NCBI GenBank assembly: GCA_013365325.1
Contig: JABVXV010000199.1
Coordinates: 51,463 to 115,462, forward strand
DNA length: 64,000 nucleotides
Reading direction: 5' to 3'
Source of the DNA: Dipetalonema caudispina
Taxonomy: Eukaryota > Nematoda > Chromadorea > Rhabditida > Onchocercidae
Below the pieces are notes generated by a model. It was given only the letters and a program-made list of their open reading frames with translations. It was not told the origin of the DNA and searched no databases. Position 1 is the first letter of the stretch; every line of letters starts with the position of its first letter. The position numbers and the translations under genes are program-made. Shown piece by piece: positions 12,001 through 23,718 of this stretch.

Positions 12001-15000
12001 CCAATTTCAACGCAAATTGGTGCGCATTATTCGCATAATGCAAATAAATTTCAATGAAATCAAAAAGATCTCATTAGTGAAAAAATAAATAAGCGATACC
12101 GCAGTTCGTCTTAGATAAGCGGATACAGGATGAATATTTGCGATAAGAAGAGGCAAATCTTGCACCATTCGAAGTGTTTGGGATAATTTATCATATGCTC
12201 TTCCGATTGTACTGTACCTGTCCATTACATTGGGCAAGATCTCTTCCATTTTTAACGTTCGCTCTTCCACATAACACGTTTCTAATTTCAAATGTCTAAA
12301 ATGATCAGTATATTTCACCATCAAAACCACTTTCAAACTTTGTACGAAGTGTAATTTAAGACGCTGATCAACAGCCAAACCGAAGCATGTTCTTTCTATA
12401 AATACAATTCCAGAGAAGTTACAAACTATCCGCAGTAATTGGAACTAAAATATATGACTAAATATCATACATTTTAGTTACAATTGAAAAGCAAATGAAA
12501 AATCTACCTCTGAAGAATATGCTGACAAATGAGCACAGTGACATTATTGGAATTCCAGACAACTGCTTCACAGATTGCATTATCCGGAAACTTGCGCAAT
12601 TCACAAATATCACCCCAGAACTGACGGAAATGTACCGCATCCGATGATTTAGCTGGTGGACCACGTGTCAATAAATTACTCCATCTCGACGAAAGTCGGA
12701 ATCCGACCAGCAGTACTACCTCTTCATCCATAGTACATTTTCTTCTTTCTACGCATACGTCCCACTGCAACCAAGGATTATACTGTCATCCATAATGGTT
12801 TATAATAAAATGTCTTACTCGTTTTTTTTGAACTTCTCCTGTTATTTTCTTCCAAATCACTACCTATGTGAAGGTGAACTTCTAATTCTTCCCTTTATAG
12901 TTCGAAAAAACATCATAAAATGCACCACTGAAATTGATAAGCCTACCAGTGCGATCTGTTGATCTAATATAAAAAAATCGAAATTCACAATCCTGTCCGA
13001 TAAAGCCTCTTTTAGCAGTGGAACTAGCCTCCGTTTGAATATAAGCAATAGATCGTTACAAGTACTTATGCATTCTGCACTGCACATTTTTTGGAAAGTA
13101 TTTTGTAGATATATTCGAGGTAATCGTATCCTTAAAAAGAAAAATTCCTTGAACACCGTTATAAAATGTTGAGCTCAAAATGCGGTGGATATAAAAATAG
13201 ATTTTTCCCAAATAGAATACCTGATATATTGGTCAAAAGCTGTAGTAAAAGGATGACTTTTTATAAAAAGATGATCAAATTCACTGAAGGTATTAATTTT
13301 AGTTATAGCATCAGTTGCAGCAGCACGGATCTGTTCCATAGCAGTAATGCTCAAAGATGTAGCCAAATTGAGATATCCAGTATAATCGAGGAATACAAAG
13401 TCGAAATGTAATGAGAACTGTGAGTATAACGCGTAATTATCACATAAACCCAAACGAGACTCTTTCCAGTTTGTTGATACTGAAACTTATCATTTTACAC
13501 AGATAAATTAGGTTAGATCGTTTAAGAATAGTATCTTACAGGTCACCATAAAAATAAACGTACATTTTTTCCATCTTCTCAAAATAGTAAATTTCTCGCT
13601 TCCTACTTAACCCGTTCCTATTGATACTTGTCATATTTATTTCAGATAACCAAAAAGTGAGCTCACTGATAGAGGAGAAAAATCCTATGGTAATGTCGAA
13701 AACAGATGCTTGACCAAAGGAAACTTCTTGAGCGTTAATATATATAAGCCAAGCTGCTAACAGCAAATCCGAAAAGCCATCAACTCTCTAGAATTTTAAA
13801 AAGTAAGTATTTTGGTGAGAAAAACATGTTCTTTTTCTGCCAAAAATATTTCTAAATGCCCTTCTAATCTCGAATATACAACAATTTTGGAAATAAATTT
13901 CGACAATCCGAAAAAGGTAAGAAACAATAGAAAAGCTAGCTATATCTGTTATGGCGCGCTTTTAAACCAAGGTAGATAAAGTAGCTGCCTTTAAAGCAAA
14001 TATTGCTTCAATTAATTTTTGATATAAAACAAAATAAAGTAACAGAGAGCGAGAAGTAAAAGAACACCTGAATGAAATCCCTTTGAAGCATCCATGAACG
14101 TATCACAATGAAGGCTTTTAAAAAGTTTGGCTTTTGACGAAAAAAAGCTTCATATCTAGATTCAGTTTCTTCGCGTAACATATCAATTAATATCTTTGAA
14201 TTATAGACCGGTGTAGGTGTATCGATACCTGCAGCAACTCATTTGCTATTTCGGGAAAAAAAATGAAAGCATTAATCAGATCAACGGTTAAAGAGATACC
14301 GATTTTTTTATATCCAAACCAAGCACATTCCGTGCTGACAATAATGATGATCACCTTCTCCATTTTATTTTCTATTTGTTTCTATCCCCCTTCTGCTAAG
14401 TCTGATCAACAGTGACTTTGAAAATAGATTGTACTCACTGACCGAGAGATCCGAAATGAGCAGAACAGAACGACGGCCTTAAATTATTATTTTCTGGACG
14501 GAATCGAGAAATCTTCGCGAATCCTGGCGGAGGTGCAAAATGAATCCGCAAGAATCCATCACTTTCAAGTCCTAGAATAGAACGAATCCACATCAGTTAT
14601 GATGTGACGAAATTATTTGGAATTTCCAATTCAGAGTCCCGAGATTTAAAACTTTTTGTTCTTCGTTTAAAAACACAAGACCTCTTTTTCTTTTTCTTGA
14701 TATAAAATAAGCTAATCACAGGAAAAAGATACCTCCTTCGTTTAATACAAACAATAACGGTCTCAATGTATCGAAATGATCTAATCCGAATTTTACCGAG
14801 ACCCCTTTCTCTATCAAAATCCGTGCTACTTGGCAAATATAGTGAGCACGTTTGACGAAATACGCAAAATTGAGGTAGTCGCGCGAACCAAAATAATCCT
14901 GAAACATTCAAGAACATTTTATCGGATTTTCAAATTCGATTAAACACTGAGGTACAAACCATAAAAAAATTGCACAATAAAAAAGCTCATGAACCTGGGG

Positions 15001-15629
15001 TATAATAACAATGAGATCCAATACGGGATCCATTTTTATCTGATGACCAATACGCCAACTGCCCAAGGTGTCGATTTTAACCGGATGGACCCACCGACAA
15101 TCACAAGACGATTTAACATTACTTAATTCCAGATCAAACGGTAACACTAATGGAAAACGAATTTCGCCTAAGTGCAGTTTCTGCAGATCATTCATCTGAA
15201 ATGTTCAAAAATAAGATGCATGTAAATAATGTAAAAAAGTATTTTTAACTTTAATAAGATTCAAATCCATTGAATATTAACTAACAGCAGCTGACAACTG
15301 CTACAAATAAAAAAGCAATGTAATCTATGGCAAAAAAAAGGATCGCACACAACTTGCTGGGTCGTACACTTGCTTACTTCATATCAGAAAATCCCACAAA
15401 CATTGCAACTGAAAATATACGTAGGGTAGCTAACCTGATGAGCAACTTCTGCTTCATTGGCTGTATAAATAGCATTCTTCACAGACTCAGCTAACGTTTC
15501 CAGTCTACATCTTTCTGCAGCAGTTAACTTGATTTCCTCAATGTAATCATCAATTTGCATACATATTAGTTGCCGTTTTTCACGTTTTCGATCAATCTGC
15601 TCCAATGCATCATCTCCCTTACGTTTCAT
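9095..15629 (-). CDS. NOL6: Nucleolar protein 6 (NOL6/Nrap, UTP22 family)
   Basis: Nucleolar component of the small-subunit processome (UTP22 family), needed for 18S pre-rRNA maturation. Nineteen exons run in a continuous frame from 15629-15435 through 15195-14995, 14898-14733, 14571-14443, 14228-14068, 13787-13547, 13479-13221, 13130-12947, 12764-12508, 12391-12100, 11711-11597, 11454-11300, 11193-11033, 10767-10615, 10468-10371, 10269-10173, 9974-9860, 9677-9417 to 9250-9095. This gives about 1131 residues (human 1146). Matching blocks in order include VKIDTLGSWRIGHQIKMDP (nucleotidyltransferase-like fold), HFRQFWGDICELRKFPDNAI, EAVVW, LPVMVICTSVDR, SSVALFFYNKYVGDMIGVVW and a C-terminal RAILDDFTMLGNGIV. 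The first in-frame ATG is at 15629, 73 bases after a TTCAACAG acceptor. The frame is open back to the acceptor, so a further 5' exon is possible. The donor of the 13547 exon is weak (GTGACC). Confidence 0.93.
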
Positions 15630-17093
15630 TTTTCCAAGAAAACGATTTGAATCGGCGGAAATAACTTTTATATTACTCGTTTCCTCCGACAAATGAACAC
15701 GTCTGTTGAATAAAATATACTGAGGTGATCAATTAAAGATGGATAACTTGACGATATGTTACGACATATCAAACGAAGAATGCAATCCAGCTAGCACCAA
15801 ATCAGTCCAGCAATTTAATAATGTCAGTTGGAAAGAAGGAAAGCAAAAACGAGGATAACCGTCGTTCTGTTCCAAGTCAGGGAGGTAATACCTCTACTAG
15901 TATCTTAAGAAAATTACATAACTTGAGTATCGGTACGATGCAATCGATACTGAAAGTGAGTAAAACAGGGAAGATACCATAAATGAGAATGATTCACGGA
16001 ACCCTAAAATAAATTCTGTTTTCTCATGAGAAATACACAGTGGATCTTGCATATACCAATTAACAAATACACAGTCATTTGACAGCATATCCTTTTTACT
16101 CAGTTCCTTCTGATAAATTCACAACATGTACGAAGTGATCAAAAAAAAAAGAAAAAAAAAAAAGAAAAAAGTGTTACAATAGATTGTGCAAAATTTATAA
16201 GCCATACATCCAAACCCCAATTTTTGCAAAACTTAAATCTGGGGAACATAAAGTATGAAAACATGGTCAAACGACAAGGCGTTTTCATGAAATTCAAAAC
16301 TACAAAATCGGTAAACATATACTTGCAAAAAGTACGTACGAAAGAATGTTTTAACGTTATACACAACTTCCGTGAAACACGCAATGAAACAAAGTGAAAA
16401 CAGATAAAGATTAGAGTGATTTCACACAGATGATAATATGAGAAAAGTTTGCAGGATATCCGGAAGCAATGTATACGCTAAGATACCAGTTCTTCAAATC
16501 CCTCTGACAAGGAATAAGGAAGAAACAAGGATGCCCAAATGTGCAACAATGCAATAAGGATAAGCAGATGACCAGCCCTTTGATACACCACCGAACAACA
16601 CATACAGTTCAGCGTTATCATTGAATCCAAAAATTTTGAGAGAAACAAATCACGAAAAATCTTAACAGACTTCCAGATACCTCTAGAGCCTAGTATTACC
16701 AATGATTAAAAGGCCTAATGAAATCAAGGAAACAAAGTTTAATCCTCATCGCTGTGTACTTTTCCACCAGTATTTGCGATAGGCTCGGAAGGTACTATAA
16801 ATATACGAATCAATATCATAATAACTCGAGATCAAATAATGGCATTTCGCACACACCACTCTCACCAAAATCCTGGTTTTTGTTGGGAGGAATTTGCATA
16901 GATTGGTAACCAATAACAATCACTTGTTACATTACGATAACTTGAGCAATTTTAAGAAATAAGATATATGTATAAGGTTCATAAGAACCAACCAAATACC
17001 CTAAGAAGTTCCAATCCAACTAAATTATTTTATTCTCTGATCGTACTCATTTTCATTTCAATTTATTTAAGGAAGAGTTACCCCAAGGATAAA
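15630..17093. other. Spacer upstream of NOL6
   Basis: No convincing exon. Minus-strand acceptor TTTATTCAACAG ends at 15703, just 5' of NOL6; it is either a spliced-leader site or the border of an undetected first exon. There is an A-rich run at 16141-16170. Open frames on both strands here look random in composition. It should also contain the 3' UTR of the MFSD14 gene. Confidence 0.5.
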
Positions 17094-20000
17094 CTATGAG
17101 TTCTGAAGTAAACGAGAAACATCGTCTGATGACTGTCGACTATGTGTAGCACTTGGGCGTCGGAAGAACCGTGTATTAATTGACGGTACCTTTGGCAGCG
17201 ATGAATTCACAAATAAGGCTAGTAGCACCATTAACGATCCAAAAAAAAATGGCGGTCCTGGGATTAATTTCTGGAATGATCTTCATTTAATTCGTGTCTT
17301 TAACAAAATTTAATCGCTGAAAAATAGAAGTAACAGCATTTCCAGGTTTCCTGGAATTGTGCATAATTTCCGGTTTTACAGTTTCATAACAACATTTACC
17401 CAGTTAAATGCCGGCTTCTCAAGTGATGTTGCATTTCGTCGTGGTGAAATGATTGGCTGAACTCGTATGCGAGGTGCTGGAAAAGGGGGTATTCCAACAT
17501 GACCCGTACCATCATTATCCAAATTTAAATCCATGTCAAACAAATAAAATATAAAACCGAACAGAGCTGGACCCAAGCCTAAAAGACACTCATTTATTAA
17601 AGGCAGAAAGAGAGAGAGGTAAAAGCAGTAAAAATTTCAGACATTTCTATTCTTTCATTCTTTAATATTTTTACCTCCATTTAACTCTACGTCTCTTTGA
17701 CGTCCTCATGACATCATTGAATAAGCCGTGTGTTTTATACTCAAGCTATTGAACCAACCGGCTTCAGTTTCTGTGAATTCCCATTGCTTTTTTCTTTAGA
17801 ATTTTGGAGAAAATCATACCAGTAATGAAATCCTGTGGGTTACAGACTACGAGTTTTTAAAAGGTATTTCAAAACAGCTGCCAAAGAAAGAATGTAACCT
17901 TGGCATAATCCACGGACACCGGTAATGACACCCTGTACAGTTCCTTGCTTATCGCGATCACTATGTATACTAACAAATGCACTAATTGATGGATAAATCA
18001 ACTGACTCATTGCTACTAGCAAACCTGCAGCCCACATCATCCAATACTTGGTACCCAAACCATACCTGAACAATTACTTAAAACGTTCAAGGTGTTACTA
18101 ACATGCAACCAAAGACAAGAATATATGTAAAGCTTGTTTTGGATATGAACTCTTCGAAAATCAATTGATGTTTATCAAACCAACCATAGTAATTGAGCAA
18201 ACTGAAATGACAGGCCAAGAGTTATTGTATATTTCGTGCCAACAGTGCTAGTAAGAAGGAAAAGTATACCGGTCTGAGCGATAACAGATAATATACCAAC
18301 AAGTCCTGCAAAATAAATTGACAAATGCTGTGACAATCTTACCAATACATTCAATAATCTAAGATTTCTAATGATTTGAAGTGTCGGACGGCTTTCGCAA
18401 TACCATGAACTATAATTGAAATTACAGACCACAGGATAGCCAACTTGTCAACCAAACGATTCCTGCACGAAATCATATATTGTCTAGGTTCTATGCATTC
18501 TCAGTAAGACGAGAATATCTGAAGTATCGTATCCTAGCCAAGTAAAGCCATACATGGCAATAAAGTTTTATTATGGATTCTCAACTCCTACTTAAACAGA
18601 GTAAATCATCATCTTCAATTCTACTCAAAATTAGTGAAAAAGATAAAAATAACTACTGTGGTGATCACTAACCAATGAAAACGGCGACTGCCTCTGGAGT
18701 GAAACCAACCACAAGTTTTAAATACACGAAAAAACAGGAAAATTGACCAGCTTCAGGAAGATAACTTAAAAAAATAATAGCAGCCAAGTGAAGCACCAAA
18801 CGATCCTCCCAAACAATTCGTAGTGTTGCAAACGGATCAGCTCTCTGCCAGCGAAATGCATCCACTACTCGACGATTACGGGAAGGTAATGATTCTGGCA
18901 CTACCAGTAATATAAATAGTACATCCAAACTTGCAATTATTGTGGCCTACAATTATTATTAATTATGATCGGACGAGTCTCTTCTTCCTTGTTTTTCAAT
19001 ATATTTATATTAATCCGAAATAATTTATGAACAAGTCATTATCAGTTACTGGCCCCATCTCTTACAAAATAATGAAATTAAAATCGATAAACATACAAGT
19101 AAAACAACGCTATCGTCACCCCACGACTCTGAAATCCACGCTCCAAGTGCTGGTGATGTAACTAAAGATGCTGCAAAAGTGGCAGAAATGAGGCCATATG
19201 CAGTTGAACGATCAGCTTTATCGGTAATATCAGCTACGTATGCAAGCACGACACTGAATGTTATCGAAAACAGACCACTAATTGAAAACAGAGCAAAATA
19301 CCACCTGAAACAGCGATTTTAATTCAACCATAACAGCAACGGTACTTTCCTTCTCCAACGTTTATTTAATGATGAATTCACGATACAAAAAATAAAGAAA
19401 AGTTCGACTTTCCTTACCCCTTGAATTCTTCTGATTCTATTTTTTTTTTATAAAAATACAAAGTGACAAATAACACGAACCATGGGCTAATTTTAAGGCA
19501 TGGTATAGGCATGCATGTGAAAAATACAGTAAGCAACAAAAATGACTTGCGTCCCCACTTATCCGATACAGCACCAAGCAACGGCGCACTAAGAAATGAT
19601 AGCAGACCTTTAATGCCAAGAATCACACCATTCATTAAAAATTTATTAGTAGGGAACGTATCAGCCAGTACCTGCAAAATTTGTTATATGCAATGAATCA
19701 TGAATTTCTTACACTAGTGAAATATGTCAACAACGGCAACTGCTAGACCAACCATCCTACTTACTCGGACAGTTACCATATGACGTATCCAAGACAGACT
19801 TGAAGGTTACAATTTATTTATATAACTAGGTTTATTGCAGCATTAAAAATCATTAACATGTTTTATCAGTCACAAAGTATTCCACTTCGTGATATCTCTT
19901 CCATAAAAGAGCTTTGAATATCCATAATACATACTGACTCAATAATACTCCAACGATCATGTGAAGAAACCTGTGTTGCATCCAACATGAATCTCTACTT

Positions 20001-20250
20001 TGTTTCGATAGCACAGAGATAAGTATTGGAATGGACACAAAAAAATGAAAAACAAGAACGAACCAATAAATAAATAAAAACGAACATTAATGACCGGGAC
20101 GGTAAGTAATCCCCAGGAAAAATATTCGAGAAAAATGACGATAACCGCATGGTGAACACTGGCTTCACAGCAGCCCATAGTGGTCCCATCATGTGATCGA
20201 CGTAACCTTCTGCCAAATAGTACCTCGAAAATACGAGCACTCTTTACCAT
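17094..20250 (-). CDS. MFSD14: MFSD14/HIAT1-like major facilitator transporter
   Basis: Twelve-helix major facilitator protein of the MFSD14 (hippocampus abundant transcript 1) family, an orphan solute carrier of internal membranes; its substrate is not established. Eight exons in frame (20250-20086, 19671-19481, 19304-19097, 18946-18673, 18305-18185, 18065-17899, 17578-17400, 17270-17094) give 493 residues (human about 490). Diagnostic blocks are HHAVIVIFLEYFSWGLLT (helix 1), the MFS motif A loop GAVSDKWGRKSFLLLT, FSVVLAYVADITDKADR, SATFAASLVTSPALGAW, VPESLP, FLSYLPEAGQF, KYWMMWAAG, VQGVITGVRGLCQG, LGPALFGFIFYLF and PGPPFFFGS. The tail is polar with an RRPS-type basic patch. The start lies 15 bases after a TTTCAG acceptor (AG at 20266-20267), consistent with trans-splicing. 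Confidence 0.95.
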
Positions 20251-20265
20251 TCGCCTCTACTCCAC

Positions 20266-20277
20266 CTGAAATGTAGA
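20266..20277 (-). promoter_or_regulatory. Trans-splice-type acceptor for the MFSD14 gene
   Basis: On the minus strand CTACATTTCAG precedes a 15-base leader and the ATG at 20250. No coding exon is recognised further upstream, which supports spliced-leader addition, although a 5' UTR intron would look the same. Confidence 0.5.
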
Positions 20278-23200
20278 AGTATCAAATTCACGCAATCCTT
20301 GCCGGCCAATGATTTCTTACCTGCAACTAAAAGCTTTCCCACTATCGAAAACCTGTTTTGAATATTACACCGTGTATTTACAGTGTACTATTCTCTGTCT
20401 TCTTACAATAACATTCGTATCCAACACTCAAACACAAACCCGATCTGAAAACTGCACAGTTATATGAAAATAAGAAGTACCGTGCCGGAATACACATTCC
20501 GAAACCTTCAGGCGTACAAACATCTCGGTGTTCTAACGCAATGCATTATGACGACAAGCCTATCAAACCGGGAGATTGATAGAAACAGAAAAACATCCTA
20601 GCAAACTTTTACAGAAACAAAAACAGCCATTTCTGCAAAATCACTACGCCATTTTCGGGAAATACCAGCACGAAATAATCGGTCTCTTCTAGCCGATATT
20701 CTGTGACACATCCAATATCGCTAAATACGTATCGGATTAAGAAAACGAAAGAATACAAGAGAAATAAGGGACCTTCCGAGGTGGTATATCCTCGCCAGGT
20801 GAGTCGGCTATTCGTTTTCTACGATGAATGTCTGAGATGAAAATCGCTGTTCGGGAGGAGAAGCCTATCAATGATTGACTTCCTGAATCATTCCACACAC
20901 ATTTATTGTGCCATACAAATCGTACAAACCGTCAATGCGAGATCGAAACAAACATTACCTGAATGATAACGGCACATCATCCCCATATCAACCACAAATT
21001 AGCAAGATAAAGCGAACCATCTGGAGGGGAAAGCCAAAATGTACAACGGAGCATGGCACAAAATCTTCCCATTGATTTCACGCATGGAAATCATCTCAAA
21101 AAAGGAACAATACAAACAAATCTTCATCCTTACTTTTATTTCTATCTTCACGGTGCAAATTATAAATGCGCAGAAAAGGAAACTATTTATATAGTTCCAT
21201 CAAGAATGTTGGCTGTTTCTGATAGCATCTCGCTATCACAATCACTAAAGTATGCTGAAGTTCAGAAAAATTACGTAAAAGCAAGTGATAAGAATATATT
21301 TCTGTAGTATGCTTAAGTTTTCTAGCTATACGAAAACGTTGCTAGCTATGAATGGTGCTTATCCAAGTATCTGAAATAAGTATAACGTAAGTTATGATAC
21401 AATTCACGTACAATTGGTGACGCTGCGAGTGGATGAATTATCCCGATACTTGTTTATAATGTTGCGTAAAATGTCGAAAAGAAAAATGTCCACACCTACA
21501 TAGATCACGTAAGGCTGATCCTGAATAGATGAACAAATTCTAATTTATCGTGATTGCACATATCACGACAATCATCTCTTCTCATAATAATACGGTGCCC
21601 CCATGAAAATTAACGTTTCAAACACAGTTTTTACCCGAAGTATGAGAATTCCTCGATACCGAGATAAAACGAAAGCTCAGTAGTGATTACGAAAGAGACT
21701 ATCCTCCTTTCAGTTAACTTGCTTTTAGTATTGCCATTCCTCATCAAGAGGAGTTAACTCTATTTAAATGTTATACCGGTTTCAACCTAAAGTGAAAGAT
21801 AAAGTAGTTTTTTGCCGAAGAATTAATATCATTTGGTGTGCATTACGCGAGAAATAATCATAAGATAATTATAGTAGCTGATAAAAAAAAAAAAAAAGAG
21901 ATGTTCGTTGTTAGAAATCGAATTGGAAACTTACGGAGTGATAAAATGAAAGAATTTTACGCAGTGGACGACCAAGTATTTACAAAAAGTCCATAGTATA
22001 AACAATAATAAACATAGACATTATAGTTATATACATAGAGGAGAAGCATAGTAAGAACCATTGTGGTAATATATGTAACGTTACCTCATTTTTTTCACAA
22101 AAGTTTATGTCGCGGTTGCTGTTTGAAGTTTCGCTTGACCTTTAATCCTGAATTAACAAAAGAAAAAGAACGAAAAAAAATATAGGTTATCTCTCTACTT
22201 ATTCATTATTTTTACAGTAGTACCGTAAGGATGATCTAAATTACATTCCGATTATTACTACCACAGGTTAGTCCTCTAACAAATGTTTCGTCAACAGAGA
22301 ATACACTACCACTATATATCAGCCAAAAATTCATCAACGGAGAACATGCCATTAGTATATGTCAGTCAAAAAATTTTAGTAAAAATGATACCATTTACAA
22401 TAAGAATACAAGAAATGGTTAATGATATCAATAATGATAGCTACAGTAACAAAACAGTACTGTATTTGGAATTAGAATAATATTGGAAGGAAATCCATCG
22501 CACGGTGGCTACATTTTAGATATCGGACCATATGGTAACAAAATGTTGATAATAATTAGTGATACCGTATTTTATAGAAAAACATTCATCAAATTATGGT
22601 GATTGTTCAGGAATTATCAGTTAAATGATCATGTTCACCAAGTAAGAGCAGAAAGCTTGGATAATAGTGTGCTGATACTAAGGCTGGAATAAATAGATAG
22701 AGATAAACTTCTCATATCTCCCATAATACTAGAAAATAAAATTCTTCCTGAAGAGAACGAAAAGAAAAATTTGAAAAAGTGGTCAATTTCTAATTATTCC
22801 TAACATATAAATATGAAATGAAATAAATCGTTCTCTACATTGTATTTGTTATTTTACCTATTTATATAATAAGCAAAAAACCCGCGATAATATCCTCAAT
22901 GTCGAGAAAATTCCGAATATGCGGGAAGGATTATATCGAATGGAATGTAATCGACAAATATTACCGGTTTTCTATTTCATTCAGTCCTTCTTTTTTGCAT
23001 CGTTTAGTTCGAATTGCACAATCATTCATTTTACTTTTTTAATGGTTTAGAAGGGCCAGTACAGAATCTGTTAAAAAGGTTAATTTTTTAACCTTACAAT
23101 ATCAATATAAGGAAGTACCTTGTGGTTGAATGATTAAAGTTACTATACACTATGGATAGATCTATTCTCAATCAAATGTCGAAATATGATTGAAAAGATT

Positions 23201-23718
23201 TGCAATGAGACTTTTTCAAGAAAATTTATTGGCTAAACTTCACATAAGTCTTAGAATTGCGGAAAATCTAACAACCGTATACTAAATAACAAATAATGGT
23301 ACTAAAAAAATCCAATGCAAGCCGTAGAAATGGTACATCTAATTGTCTTAAAAATAAATACTCATATTTAAAACATTTCCTAAAACTTCTATCAAGATTT
23401 ATTCGGTTTTTTTTTATTATACTTTTTCAAAAAGTTTCTGCTTAATTTTCAATTAGAATTAATTTGTCGTTGGAATTTTAAATCATTTTACATTAGGAAA
23501 CAGAACTCTTCAATTGGTCGCTTTCCTTTGCTTTTTGCATACCGATCTCTTTTAAGGTGATTAATTTTTGTAATTTCTTTTGTAAGCGTACGGTTGATAC
23601 TAGTATGATGCATTGGTACTACTGTTAGCTAAGCTATTTTATGGTGCACTAATTTTTAGTCAAATTTAGGGTAAAACAAAGATTTGTGCATCGATAGGTA
23701 GTGAAAACCGAAGTAGTC
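20278..23718. other. Spacer between divergent MFSD14 and NUP160 genes
   Basis: About 3.4 kb containing the two opposed 5' regions. No complete gene is recognised. A poly(A) run lies near 21883-21897. An open frame at 21053-21307 (+) has no recognisable similarity. A possible gene fossil at 22283-22692 is listed separately. Confidence 0.5.
22283..22692 (+). pseudogene. Possible decayed small-heat-shock-like fragment
   Basis: A 65-codon frame (22283-22480) is followed, after a frame change, by a segment (about 22481-22692) whose end reads NYQLNDHVHQVRAESLDNSV followed by LILRLE and a stop. The spacing YxL...V......L.N.VL resembles the last strands of an alpha-crystallin domain. TGA at 22600-22602 interrupts that frame. 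I see no splice arrangement that removes both breaks. The match is short and from memory, so this is a weak call; it could equally be chance or an unrecognised intron-containing gene. Confidence 0.2.

Noticed and set aside
16139..16909. Open frames upstream of NOL6 on both strands as small genes
   Set aside because: No recognisable similarity, low-complexity hydrophobic translations over A/T runs, and no consistent splice structure.
21053..21307. 84-codon plus-strand frame as a small gene
   Set aside because: No recognised motif and no leader acceptor close to the ATG; could be chance in a 3.4 kb spacer.
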